Positions 1 to 7,653 are shown, counted from the stretch's first letter. The stretch is 36,138 nucleotides of DNA from an uncultured Eubacteriales bacterium (GCA_900315305.1 OMYS01000016.1:1-36138), one strand, 5' to 3'. Translations and numbers: made by a program. The notes: generated by a model not told the origin, from the letters alone.

Positions 1-11
1 TTCGAGTGGAG

Positions 12-33
12 GGCCGCAGGTTCTGCGGCCTTT
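12..33 (+). terminator. Hairpin ending an upstream gene
   Basis: An 8-bp perfect stem, GGCCGCAG / CTGCGGCC, with a 3-nt loop is followed by TTT. It probably terminates a gene that lies mostly outside the window. The T run is short, so termination efficiency is uncertain. Confidence 0.5.
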
Positions 34-73
34 CGCCGGGAGATGTAACACAGTATTTTCTGGAGGAAGCTGT

Positions 74-1198
74 ATGAAGAAAAGAGGTTTTCTTGCGGGA
101 CTTGTCGCGGGGTTTGCGGCACTGGCCACCGTGCTTGTGATAGCGGCGCCGGTCATGGCGGATTATCCGACGGTCGATACCTCGCAGGCAGGGTCGCTTA
201 CCATTGAGAATTATCCCGTGGAGGGAGCGCAGTTCCGCGCGTACGAGGTGGCTTCATTTTCCGGCGGGGAGCTCACGCTGACGGACAGGTTTAAGGACGC
301 AAAGATCACGGGCCTTGACAGTCTTGATCTTAACGATATGACGAACAGCGACTGGAGCACGCTCGCGACGTCACTGGCAAATTATGATGGGCTTGCGTCG
401 ATGACGCCGGTTGTGAGTTCAACGAATGCCGACGGAAATCCGCAGTTTGATTTCGGGATGAACCTCGGGCTCTACCTCATCGAGGGCGATAAGGCAGCGG
501 TCGGCGAGGATGAAAACAAGGTTGTGTACACGCCGCAGACATTTCTCGTGTCGGTCCCGTCGTATGTGAACGGGGATCCGACGCAGGGATATACCTACGA
601 CGTAGTTGCGGACATGGCAAATAAGTTCAGCACGCAGACGTACAAGGGCTATGAGGTTACGAAGGTCTGGAAGGACACGCCGGATGAGAAGCGGCCGGTG
701 TCCGTCACGGTCGATATCGTCGCTGTGAAGGACGGCGTTGAGACGCCGTATCAGACGGTTACGCTGAGTGAGAAGAACAACTGGACTTACAAGTGGGTCG
801 TGGATGGAGACGATACGACGACGTTCAAGATCCATGAGGAGATGAAGGACAGCTCATTTACATGGGTTCTCGACTGGGATACGGATCAGGATAATCTTGC
901 GGTCGCGACGCTCACAAATACGTATGTGACACCGCCGGAGACGCCGACCCCGACACCGAAGACGCCGACGCCGACGGTCAAGACACCGACTCCGACGGCT
1001 AAGACGCCGACACCGACCGTGAAGACACCGACGCCGAGGACTGGCAGAACACCGACCCCTCCGGTCAGGACATCGACGCACACGACGACGGCGAAGACGG
1101 GCGATACATCGCACATCGCGCTCTGGATTGCACTGATGGCGGCTGCGGTGGCGGCTATCCTCGTCGTGGTTTTCCGCGGAAGAAGGAAGGATGAGTGA
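74..1198 (+). CDS. Pilin-like CnaB-domain surface protein
   Basis: A secreted cell-surface protein of the Gram-positive pilin/adhesin type, 374 residues. The start is supported by TGGAGG eight bases upstream. Residues 1-29 are a signal peptide (KKRG, hydrophobic core, APVMA cleavage site). Residues about 35-185 resemble the N-terminal domain of SpaA-type pilins, including a GLYLIEG-like strand. Residues about 190-285 form a CnaB-type beta-sandwich (YEVTKVWKD ... FTWVLDW). A Thr-Pro-rich linker (repeats of KTPTPT, about 287-340) would span the wall. It ends with TAKTGD, a hydrophobic segment and a basic RGRRKDE tail, which is a sorting-signal layout. The motif lacks the usual LPxTG proline and looks more like LAxTG. 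A second copy of the 3' half lies at 4067-4703. A sortase remnant nearby fits an old pilus locus. The ligand and whether it polymerises are unknown. Confidence 0.8.
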   Translation: MKKRGFLAGLVAGFAALATVLVIAAPVMADYPTVDTSQAGSLTIENYPVEGAQFRAYEVASFSGGELTLTDRFKDAKITGLDSLDLNDMTNSDWSTLATSLANYDGLASMTPVVSSTNADGNPQFDFGMNLGLYLIEGDKAAVGEDENKVVYTPQTFLVSVPSYVNGDPTQGYTYDVVADMANKFSTQTYKGYEVTKVWKDTPDEKRPVSVTVDIVAVKDGVETPYQTVTLSEKNNWTYKWVVDGDDTTTFKIHEEMKDSSFTWVLDWDTDQDNLAVATLTNTYVTPPETPTPTPKTPTPTVKTPTPTAKTPTPTVKTPTPRTGRTPTPPVRTSTHTTTAKTGDTSHIALWIALMAAAVAAILVVVFRGRRKDE

Positions 1199-1225
1199 GA
1201 CTTCATTTTCAAAATAGAATATAAT

Positions 1226-1379
1226 TATTCAGCACCTCTTGGAAGACCGATGAAATCCGGACGGAAAGCTTGCTCGCCGGACGGTTTCATAAGTTTTCCA
1301 AGGGGCGGACAAGCGGCGAAGCCGCTCTGTCCGCCTACAACGAGGAACGCAAAGCGTTCCGAGTCTGGGGTGCTGAATA
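1226..1379. repeat. 154-bp inverted-repeat-bounded element
   Basis: Perfect 11-bp terminal inverted repeats, TATTCAGCACC at the left and GGTGCTGAATA at the right, enclose about 130 bp with no ORF of note. Inside are two strong hairpins: GGCGGACA-AGCGGC with its complement (1304-1335, one bulge), and GGAACGC-AAA-GCGTTCC (1344-1360). The corresponding place after the second pilin copy (about 4779-4800) has only a short hairpin, CAGCACT/AGTGCTG, with no insert. The rightmost 28 bp (1352-1379) recur exactly at 24540-24567. It looks like a small non-autonomous, MITE-like or structured intergenic repeat; no target duplication was established. Confidence 0.55.
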
Positions 1380-1406
1380 GTTACAATAGATAATGGTAAA
1401 GTGAAT

Positions 1407-1433
1407 CCTGGGCAGGACAGCCCGGGATTTTTT
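1407..1433 (+). terminator. Rho-independent terminator after pilin gene
   Basis: The stem CCTGGGC / GCCCGGG with loop AGGACA is followed by ATTTTTTA. Nearly the same terminator follows the duplicated pilin end at 4834-4860. A -10-like GATAAT lies only 13 bp upstream of the stem (1389-1394). Confidence 0.85.
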
Positions 1434-1775
1434 ATACGGACGCAGCAGAAGGGTGAATCATTAGCAGTCAACAGAGGTTTTTGTAGAAGATTCGTTTATG
1501 AGGGATGGCCGGCAAGCGATAAAATGTGGCTGTCTCCTGCAAAATTGAAAAACAGACTGTCCGTCCGGATAGTAATATCTAAGGTATAATATCTGATATT
1601 GTATTGTTTGCATGTCATAACCGACCGACTGGCAGCTTATTACATTTACCAGTTGCCGGATGACAGGACGTTGAACTTGAACTCCTTCCAGGGACAGACT
1701 GAGTAAGGGGTGCAAAATACTCATAATGAAAGCAGCAAGGAAAACTAGCGATGAGTTATTCCCTACTCTATTCAG

Positions 1776-2042
1776 ATGAACTTTGAATTTGCGGATAATG
1801 CGGATCTTCAGTTCACCAAAGAAAATCTTGAGGATCTCTTTAAAGAGGATGACAGTGGCATTCTGGAAGATGATGCCGATTTCCTGCTTCGTCTCGGTAT
1901 GACGTACAGTCATAATACTCTGATGTATATTCTGATCGAACGGAACATGGAAAAGGGAGACCAGACAATTGCTGGTGCAGTTGGAATGACGAAATATTGC
2001 CGGGATCAGTATTATTACCAGCCTCCCGCCTGGCCTGCATGA
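1776..2042 (+). CDS. Hypothetical protein, possibly a gene remnant
   Basis: An 88-residue ORF, acidic in its first half (FTKENLEDLFKEDDSG), in AT-richer DNA than the flanking genes. No family is recognised. There is no convincing ribosome binding site before the ATG, and the last ten codons lie within the left arm of the terminator hairpin at 2022-2075. That suggests either a genuine small gene with its terminator overlapping the stop, or the tail of a decayed gene. The region from 1434 to 1775 upstream holds no gene I can support. Confidence 0.3.
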   Translation: MNFEFADNADLQFTKENLEDLFKEDDSGILEDDADFLLRLGMTYSHNTLMYILIERNMEKGDQTIAGAVGMTKYCRDQYYYQPPAWPA

Positions 2043-2075
2043 AAAGGAATGCCAGCCAGACGGGAGGTTTTCTTT
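2022..2075 (+). terminator. Probable intrinsic terminator
   Basis: A 13-bp stem with one mismatch, CCTCCCGCCTGGC / GCCAGACGGGAGG, is followed by TTTTCTTT. It overlaps the end of the small ORF ending at 2042. Confidence 0.65.
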
Positions 2076-2170
2076 ATCGTGAGAAGGTCAAGCTCGTACT
2101 GCAAGAGGACGCCATTTATCCGGAAGAGATGGAAAAAGCAGGCATATACTTAAATCATGAAAATGTGTAA
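2039..2170 (+). CDS. 43-residue ORF overlapping the previous stop
   Basis: ATG at 2039 overlaps the stop of the preceding ORF as ATGA. The product has the coding-like stretch KLVLQEDAIYPEEMEKAGIY and ends inside the first unit of the 33-bp repeat array. No ribosome binding site is visible, and the ORF starts in the loop of a terminator hairpin. It may be a remnant of a longer gene that continued from the 88-residue ORF before a frameshift. No family is recognised. Confidence 0.2.
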   Translation: MKRNASQTGGFLYREKVKLVLQEDAIYPEEMEKAGIYLNHENV

Positions 2171-2333
2171 TGCAAGATAAAACTCATTCATGAAAATGTG
2201 AAAGACGGGACAAAACTCGCCCATGAAAATGCAAAAAGCAGAGCAAAACTCGCTCATGAAAATGTGCAAAATAGTTTAAAACTCGCTCATGAAAGTGTAC
2301 AATACAAATAGAAGCTCACCTATGAAAATGTTG
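2155..2333 (+). repeat. Tandem 33-bp repeats, six units
   Basis: The motif CATGAAAATGTG (with small variations) recurs at 2156, 2189, 2222, 2255, 2288 and 2321, exactly 33 bp apart. A second conserved block, AAAACTCGC, precedes most copies. The array lies 55 bp upstream of the DUF4143 ATPase start. The period is a multiple of three, but frames are interrupted by stops, so protein coding is unlikely. Iterated binding sites for a DNA-binding protein, or the end of a mobile element with internal repeats, are possible readings. Confidence 0.8.
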
Positions 2334-2387
2334 ACATCCTTTTTTTGCAGTCTGTTTTTGGGAAAAAGGATGGGCAGGAGGTTTTTC

Positions 2388-3719
2388 ATGTACTTAAGAA
2401 GAAAAATTGATCAGTTTCTGCAGGAATGGAAAAATAATCCGGCACATAAGCCATTGATCGTGAAAGGCGCCAGGCAGGTTGGAAAGACGGAAGCGATTCG
2501 GCATTTTGCGGCTGCTAATTACGAAAATGTCGTGGAAATCAACTTCTTCGAGGAGCCTTTGTACAAATCTATTATTGAGAATGGCTATAAACCGGAAACA
2601 ATCATCAATCGGATTTCCCGTGTAGATCCGGATAAACGGCTGGTGCCAGGCAAGACCTTGATCTTTTTTGATGAGATTCAGGAATGTCCGGACATCACTA
2701 CTTCGCTTAAGTTCTTCGACCAGGAAGGAAAATATGATGTCATATGCAGCGGCTCGCTGCTGGGGATACACTATAACAAAATTACCAGCGTCAGCGTGGG
2801 ATATAAAATCGACTATGAGATGTATTCTATGGACTTTGAGGAATATCTTTGGGCGGTTGGTTATGACGACACGATATCCCAGGAGATGCTCACGCATATG
2901 ACAGATCTGGTGCCATTTAGTGAGCTGGATATGAAGATATTCATGGATCATTTCATCGATTTCTGCATTCTTGGTGGAATGCCTGCTGTGGTAAGATCCT
3001 ATATCCAGACAAAAACATTCGGCCAGCCTCATGAGATTCAGAACCAGCTATTAATGGATTACGAAGAGGATGCAAGAAAGTACGCGGAGGGCCTGGATCA
3101 GGCAAAGATCATCAGCGTGTTGCGCAGCGTTCCAGCACAGCTTGCGAAGGAAAATAAAAAGTTCCAATATGCCAAAATCAGAAAAGGAGGCCGGGCCAAG
3201 GATTACTTTGGCTGCATTGAATGGCTGGAAGATGCAGGAATAATCAATATTTGTTATTGCCTTAATTTTCCGCAGCTCCCTCTGAAGGGAAATTATGACA
3301 CCTCTAAGTTCAAGCTTTATTATAGTGATACAGGGCTTCTCACCGCTTCTCTTGACGAGGAAGCACAGAGAAATCTGCGCGTCAATAAGGCATTGGGTGT
3401 TTATAAAGGGGCATTGTATGAGAATTTTGCTGCGGATGCGCTCAAAAAGCAGGGACTAGGGCTTTATTATTACAAAAAAGAAGATTCCACATTGGAAGAG
3501 GATTTTTTCATAAGGGATGAGGTTCATCTGATTCCGGTAGAAGTAAAATCTTCTAACAATACCTCGAAGTCTCTGCGCACTTTAATTCAAGGAGAAAAAT
3601 ATACGGACATATCGTTCGGGATCAAACTTGTCATGGGAAATGTGGGTGAAAGCGATGGTATCTATACTTTTCCGTATTTCTGTACGTATTTGCTGAAAAG
3701 GTATTTGATTATGAAGTGA
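2388..3719 (+). CDS. AAA-family ATPase with DUF4143 domain
   Basis: A cytoplasmic P-loop ATPase of the AAA_14/DUF4143 family, 443 residues, whose precise role is unknown; such genes are common in mobile or variable regions. The Walker A motif is KGARQVGKT (about residues 26-34) and Walker B is LIFFDEIQ (about 92-99). The C-terminal DUF4143 half contains a PD-(D/E)XK-like strand, IPVEVKSS. The start at 2388 is chosen because GGAGG lies eight bases before it; an upstream in-frame ATG at 2289 is inside the 33-bp repeats. Base composition is visibly lower in GC than the neighbours. Its stop is followed almost at once (about 3741) by a decapitated sortase gene, so the ATPase patch probably arrived by insertion or recombination that removed the sortase 5' half. 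Confidence 0.85.
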   Translation: MYLRRKIDQFLQEWKNNPAHKPLIVKGARQVGKTEAIRHFAAANYENVVEINFFEEPLYKSIIENGYKPETIINRISRVDPDKRLVPGKTLIFFDEIQECPDITTSLKFFDQEGKYDVICSGSLLGIHYNKITSVSVGYKIDYEMYSMDFEEYLWAVGYDDTISQEMLTHMTDLVPFSELDMKIFMDHFIDFCILGGMPAVVRSYIQTKTFGQPHEIQNQLLMDYEEDARKYAEGLDQAKIISVLRSVPAQLAKENKKFQYAKIRKGGRAKDYFGCIEWLEDAGIINICYCLNFPQLPLKGNYDTSKFKLYYSDTGLLTASLDEEAQRNLRVNKALGVYKGALYENFAADALKKQGLGLYYYKKEDSTLEEDFFIRDEVHLIPVEVKSSNNTSKSLRTLIQGEKYTDISFGIKLVMGNVGESDGIYTFPYFCTYLLKRYLIMK

Positions 3720-3740
3720 TGTCTTTCAAGTGCAATTTGG

Positions 3741-4703
3741 CACCTTCCGTCGGCCGAGCTCTTTACGAACATCGACCGGATGAAGGAGGGCGATACGTTC
3801 AAGCTGATTGTGCTCGGGCGCGTTATCACATACGAGGTCGATCAGATCAGCGTCGTTCTTCCAAATGAGGTCCAGAACCTGCAGATCGAGGACGGGAAGA
3901 ATTACTGCACGCTTGTGACATGCACGCCGTATGGGATCAACACGCACCGGCTTCTTGTGAGAGGCAAATGGATCTCGACTGAGCTGGAGAAGGATGCAGA
4001 CGGTGAGCCGAGCATCGACGTGTCTGATGGTGCAGTGAACCGCATGAATCTGATGCTGGCGTCGCCGTACGTGAACGGAGATCCGACGCAGGGATATACC
4101 TACGATGTTACTGCGGACATGGCAGGAAAGTTCAGTACGCAAAGCTACAAGGGCTATGAGGTCAGGAAGGTCTGGAAGGACACGCCGGATGAGAAGCGGC
4201 CGGTGTCCGTCACGGTCGATATCGTCGCTGTGAAGGACGGCGTCGAGACGCCGTATCAGACGGTTACACTGAGCGATAAGAACAACTGGACCTACAAATG
4301 GGTCTTGGACGCAGAGGATGCGACGACGTTTAAGATCCATGAGGAGATTACGGACAGCTCATTTACGTGGGCTCTCGACTGGGATACGGATCAGGATAAT
4401 CTTGCGGTCGCGACGCTCACGAATAGGTATGTGACACCGCCGGAGACGCCGACCCCGACACCGAAGACGCCGACCCCGACGGTCAAGACACCGACTCCGA
4501 CGGCCAAGACGCCGACCCCGACCGTGAAGACACCGACGCCGAGGACCGGCAGAACGCCGACTCCTCCGGTCAGGACATCGACGCACACGACGACGGCGAA
4601 GACGGGCGATACGTCGCACATCGCGCTCTGGATCGCGCTGATGGCGGCTGCGGTGGCTGCTATCCTCGTCGTGGTTTTCCGCGGAAGAAGGAAGGATGAG
4701 TGA
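3741..4703 (+). pseudogene. Class C sortase remnant fused to pilin 3' half
   Basis: The first part, in frame from about 3741, is the C-terminal half of a pilin-type class C sortase: LPSAELFTNIDRM, then GDTFKLIVLGRVITYEVDQI, then the catalytic TLVTCTPYGINTHRLLVRG with active-site Cys and Arg. The N-terminal half and the TGH catalytic His are missing. At about 4067 the frame passes into a near-copy of residues about 188-374 of the first pilin: the SYVNGDPTQG strand, CnaB domain, Thr-Pro linker, TAKTGD and transmembrane tail. The longest ATG-initiated ORF is 3780-4703, but it has no ribosome binding site and lacks a signal peptide. Without a signal peptide the CnaB part could not be exported, so this is most likely a non-functional recombination product. 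Confidence 0.85.
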
Positions 4704-4813
4704 GACTCTCTTTGAGAGGACCGAGCGGGAATGCCCGGTCATTCAATGACCGAAAAAATTTCCCATTCATCTTCATCAGCACTTTGAAGAGTGCTGAATA
4801 GTTGCAAATGGCG

Positions 4814-4819
4814 TATAAT
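4814..4819 (+). promoter_or_regulatory. -10-like TATAAT before bile salt hydrolase
   Basis: A consensus TATAAT lies 14 bp upstream of a terminator hairpin and 160 bp upstream of the hydrolase. No good -35 box is present at 17 bp spacing (GTGCTG). The related sequence before the terminator at 1407 has GATAAT in the same relative place. Confidence 0.35.
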
Positions 4820-4833
4820 GAATAAAGGCGAAT

Positions 4834-4860
4834 CCCGGGCAGGACAGCCCGGGATTTTTT
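4834..4860 (+). terminator. Rho-independent terminator
   Basis: The perfect stem CCCGGGC / GCCCGGG with loop AGGACA is followed by ATTTTTT. It ends the chimeric pilin transcript and also lies downstream of the TATAAT at 4814. The stretch 4704-4833 has no gene; it carries a hairpin CGGTCATT-C-AATGACCG (4736-4752) and a smaller one near 4785. Confidence 0.85.
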
Positions 4861-4981
4861 GAAATACAGAAGAGGAACTGCAGCCCACGCGCCATTAGCT
4901 TATGAAAGCGACGGTTCCAGGGAGCGTGAACGGCAGCGGACGTTTCTCATTTGGCAGCAGAGGCTGCAGAAAGGCGAAGCT

Positions 4982-5971
4982 ATGTGCACAGCGGCAACGT
5001 ATACAGGCAAATATCATTATTTTGGCAGGAACCTCGACCTTGAATATTCTTATCATGAGTCGGTGACGGTGACACCGCGGAACAAGGAGCTTGTGTTCCG
5101 TCATCTTCCCTCGATTCCGCATCACTATGCGATGATCGGCATGGCCTATGTGGTCGGCGATTATCCGCTCTACTACGACGCGACGAACGAGAAGGGTCTC
5201 TCCATGGCGGGGCTTAATTTCCCCGGAAATGCGGACTACAGGGAGGTGGCAGATGGAAAAGATAACGTCGCCTCGTTTGAGTTCATTTCCTGGATTCTGG
5301 GACAGTGCGGAACGGTTGCGGAGGCAAAGCCGCTCCTTGAACGGATCAACCTGACAAATGACGCGTTCGCGCCGCAGCTTCCTCCGTCTCCGCTTCATTT
5401 TATGATCGCGGACCAGAAGGAGGCTGTCGTCTTCGAGCAGACGAAGCGCGGCGCCATCGTCTATCCGAATCCGGTCGGTGTCATGACGAACAACCCGACA
5501 TTCGACTATCAGATGACGCATCTGGCCGACTACATGAACGCGTCCGCAGGGCTTCCGGAGCAGAAGCTGATTCCGGGCGTTCAGCTTGACACGTACAGCC
5601 GCGGCATGGGCGGCATGGGAATCCCGGGCGATCTCTCATCCGCGTCCCGCTTCGTGAAGGTTGCATTTACAAAAATAAATAGCGAAAAGGCAGATACGGA
5701 GTCCGCGGGCATCAGCCAGTTCTTCAAGATTCTCGGTTCCGTCGAGCAGCAGAAGGGCTGCTGCAGGCTCGGCACGGACAAGGACGGGAAGGACATCTGC
5801 GAGTACACGATCTACAGCTCCTGCTGCAACATGGACAAGGGCATCTATTATTACACGACGTACGAGAACAGCCAGATCACGGGCGTCGACATGCACCACA
5901 CCGATCTGGATGGCAGCGATCTCACGTCGTATGAGCTCGTCACCGGACAGCAGATCAAGATGCAGAATTAA
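4982..5971 (+). CDS. bsh: Bile salt hydrolase (choloylglycine hydrolase)
   Basis: Hydrolyses the amide bond of glycine- or taurine-conjugated bile acids; an Ntn-family cytoplasmic enzyme of 329 residues, the usual length. The start at 4982 (AAAGGCG upstream) places the nucleophile as Cys2 after Met removal, which the family requires; the longer in-frame ORF from 4859 would bury it. Conserved residues follow: Arg16 in YFGRNLDLE, Asp19, the Asn of MAGLNFP (residue 79, favouring bile salt hydrolase over penicillin V acylase, which usually has Tyr there), VMTNNPTFDYQ (Asn171) and Arg223 in SSASRFVK. It has its own terminator. Substrate preference (glyco- or tauro-conjugates) cannot be read from the sequence. 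Confidence 0.93.
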   Translation: MCTAATYTGKYHYFGRNLDLEYSYHESVTVTPRNKELVFRHLPSIPHHYAMIGMAYVVGDYPLYYDATNEKGLSMAGLNFPGNADYREVADGKDNVASFEFISWILGQCGTVAEAKPLLERINLTNDAFAPQLPPSPLHFMIADQKEAVVFEQTKRGAIVYPNPVGVMTNNPTFDYQMTHLADYMNASAGLPEQKLIPGVQLDTYSRGMGGMGIPGDLSSASRFVKVAFTKINSEKADTESAGISQFFKILGSVEQQKGCCRLGTDKDGKDICEYTIYSSCCNMDKGIYYYTTYENSQITGVDMHHTDLDGSDLTSYELVTGQQIKMQN

Positions 5972-5988
5972 AACAAAAAGAGAGAGAG

Positions 5989-6036
5989 GCCGCGCGGAAC
6001 AGTCGTAAAGGGCTGAACCGCGCGGCTTCTTTTTTT
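5989..6036 (+). terminator. Terminator of bile salt hydrolase gene
   Basis: A 9-bp perfect stem, GCCGCGCGG / CCGCGCGGC, has a 20-nt loop and is followed by TTCTTTTTTT. Confidence 0.9.
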
Positions 6037-6041
6037 ATGGC

Positions 6042-6530
6042 GAGACGCTGCGAGCTGGCCGGGGCGTAGGGTTTCAGGGACTTTAAATGCCGCCGGGCCC
6101 TACGCGAGTAGGGGCTGGCGGCAGGAAATTAAGGAGAGACGCTACAAGTTGGCGTCGGCGTAGGGGATTTGGAGGATTCTCACCCCGCCCGCGCTACTCG
6201 AGTAGGTGTTGAAAGCAAGATTGGGTCGTGAAACGCTACAGACTGGCCGGGGCGTAGGGTTTCAGGGACTTCAAATGCCGCCAGGCCCTACGTGAGTAGG
6301 GTCTGGCGGCAGGAAATTAAGGAGAGACGCTATAGGTTGGTTCGAACGTAGAGTTTCCGGCGGATTCTCGTCCGCACGCGCTACTCGAGTAGGCGTTGAA
6401 GGCAAGATTGGGTCGTGAGACGCTACTAGTTGGCTGGAACGTAGCGTTTTTGGGGGATTCTTGCCTACATGCGCTACTGGCGTAGGTTCTGAAAGCAAGA
6501 TTGGGTCGTGAAGCCCTACGCGCTGGCTCC
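6042..6530 (+). repeat. Five tandem 93/94-bp hairpin-forming units
   Basis: The anchor GAGACGCT (or GAAACGCT) recurs at 6042, 6136, 6230, 6324 and 6417, with a partial unit at 6510: periods 94, 94, 94, 93, 93. Two unit types occur in the order A-B-A-B-B. Type A contains a 16-bp stem TGCCGCC-NGG-CCCTAC closed by a GNRA tetraloop (GCGA, then GTGA) with GTAGGG-NCT-GGCGGCA. The third-position changes are partly compensatory (G-U in one copy, A-U in the other). Type B carries CGCTAC-TCGA-GTAG and ends AAGCAAGATTGGGTCGT. No ORF is present. It fills the convergent gap between the hydrolase and the LysR gene, and a relative in reverse orientation is at 20331-20475. Confidence 0.85.
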
Positions 6531-6532
6531 TG

Positions 6533-7441
6533 TCACGCCTCCTTCAGAGCTTCCTCAGGACAGAGAAAATTTTCGTCCTCCGGCGGATCAATCCGGTCGA
6601 TGAATTTTCTTGCGGCGGGGGAGAGCGAGGCCTTGTCCTTGTAGGCGATGCCGAGGTCTCTGTCGAAGGAGGGTGTGAGAGGGATGATGATGACGTCGCT
6701 GCAGCCGACTGCCTCGACGACGAGCCGCGGCAGAATGCTGAGACCGAGCCCCTGCGCGACGAGCGACACGATCGCGTGATCGTCCTTTGAGGTGTAGCGG
6801 ACCTCAGGGCGGATTTTTGTCTTTGAGAGAACGTGGTGAATGTCATAATCCGTGCCGTCGGCGGAGAGAATAAACGGCTGGCTGTTCATTTCCTCGATGG
6901 GAAATGCAGACATGGAGAGATAGGGCTCCTTCTTTGGAAGGACGGCGACGAGCGGGTCGCGGCACAGTGAGATCCACTCGAGCGACCCGGTGTGGCGGTG
7001 ACTGAGGAGCCCGAAATCCGCGATATTGTCCGAGACCCAGCCGACGATATCGTCCGTGCCGCCCTCCATCAGCTCGACGCTGATGCCCGGATATTCCTGC
7101 CGGAACAGGGCGAGCATGTGCGGAAGCCAGCTCCTTGATATGCTCGAAAAACAGGCGATCGACAGATGGCCGGTGTGCAGGCCGTTGATGTCCGAGATCT
7201 TCTGGATGAGCCGGTTATTGTCGGCGAGCAGCTGATACACGAATGGCAGGATCCGCATCGCCTCATCGGTCAACTCGACGCCGCTGCTCCCGCGGATGAA
7301 CAGAGGAAAGCCCATGTCGCGCTCGAGCATTTTCAGCGTCCGGCTGACGGCCGGCTGCGTGTAGCCCAGGCGGTCGCCCGTCTTCGTAAAATTCTTTGTT
7401 TCCGCCACATCCGCGAAAATTTCGTATTTTCCGATATCCAT
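6533..7441 (-). CDS. LysR-family transcriptional regulator
   Basis: A DNA-binding regulator of 302 residues with the standard LysR plan. A winged helix-turn-helix spans about 1-60 (FADVAETKNFTKTGDRLGYT, then QPAVSRTLKMLERDMG). A periplasmic-binding-protein-like effector domain spans about 90-295. The start at 7441 is chosen by AGGAGG seven bases upstream and because it begins exactly at the family HTH; the longer ORF from 7585 adds 48 unrelated residues. It is divergent from the ABC transporter/proline reductase operon, the classical LysR arrangement, so it probably controls that operon in response to proline or a related amino acid. That role is inferred from position. C. difficile uses the sigma54 activator PrdR for this, and none is present here. 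Confidence 0.92.
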   Translation of the reverse strand: MDIGKYEIFADVAETKNFTKTGDRLGYTQPAVSRTLKMLERDMGFPLFIRGSSGVELTDEAMRILPFVYQLLADNNRLIQKISDINGLHTGHLSIACFSSISRSWLPHMLALFRQEYPGISVELMEGGTDDIVGWVSDNIADFGLLSHRHTGSLEWISLCRDPLVAVLPKKEPYLSMSAFPIEEMNSQPFILSADGTDYDIHHVLSKTKIRPEVRYTSKDDHAIVSLVAQGLGLSILPRLVVEAVGCSDVIIIPLTPSFDRDLGIAYKDKASLSPAARKFIDRIDPPEDENFLCPEEALKEA

Positions 7442-7519
7442 AGGTCTCCTCCTTTTCATATACATGCAGAAAGGGGACGAAACACAGCACCTGCGCTTCG
7501 TCCCCTTCGGATTGAACCC

Positions 7520-7548
7520 ATTGTATACAAGCCGGATGGAAATGTCAA
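7520..7548 (-). promoter_or_regulatory. Sigma-70 promoter of the lysR gene
   Basis: On the minus strand: TTGACA (7548-7543), a 17-bp spacer, and TACAAT (7525-7520), about 80 bp before the lysR start. The -10 box overlaps the perfect palindrome TTGTATACAA (7521-7530), which would allow autorepression. Confidence 0.75.
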
Positions 7549-7562
7549 ATATTTCGTCGACA
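7521..7562. promoter_or_regulatory. Candidate LysR operator dyads
   Basis: Two symmetric sites lie between the divergent promoters: the perfect 10-bp palindrome TTGTATACAA (7521-7530), and TGTC-N12-GACA (7543-7562). They sit 70-35 bp upstream of the transporter promoter, where LysR regulators usually bind. No binding data exist here; this is inferred from position and symmetry. Confidence 0.45.
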
Positions 7563-7598
7563 TAACAAATCCGCATACCACACATGCAGTTTCATTAG

Positions 7599-7627
7599 TT
7601 TACAAATGAAAACCGCGGTCTTATGAT
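7599..7627 (+). promoter_or_regulatory. Sigma-70 promoter of transporter/prd operon
   Basis: TTTACA (7599-7604), a 17-bp spacer, TATGAT (7622-7627). Transcription would start near 7634, leaving a leader of about 137 nt before the binding-protein gene. Confidence 0.75.
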
Positions 7628-7653
7628 GGCACCATCTTCAAACACGAAACGCG

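Noticed and set aside
960..1110. CRISPR- or satellite-like DNA repeats in both pilin copies (also about 4450-4600)
   Set aside because: The repeats encode the Thr-Pro wall-spanning linker in frame; they are protein repeats.
4859..4981. N-terminal extension of the bile salt hydrolase from the ATG-equivalent at 4859
   Set aside because: It would place the required N-terminal Cys2 nucleophile inside the chain; the ribosome binding site fits 4982.
6042..6530. CRISPR array
   Set aside because: Units are 93/94 bp, similar throughout their length and without alternating unique spacers; no cas genes are nearby.
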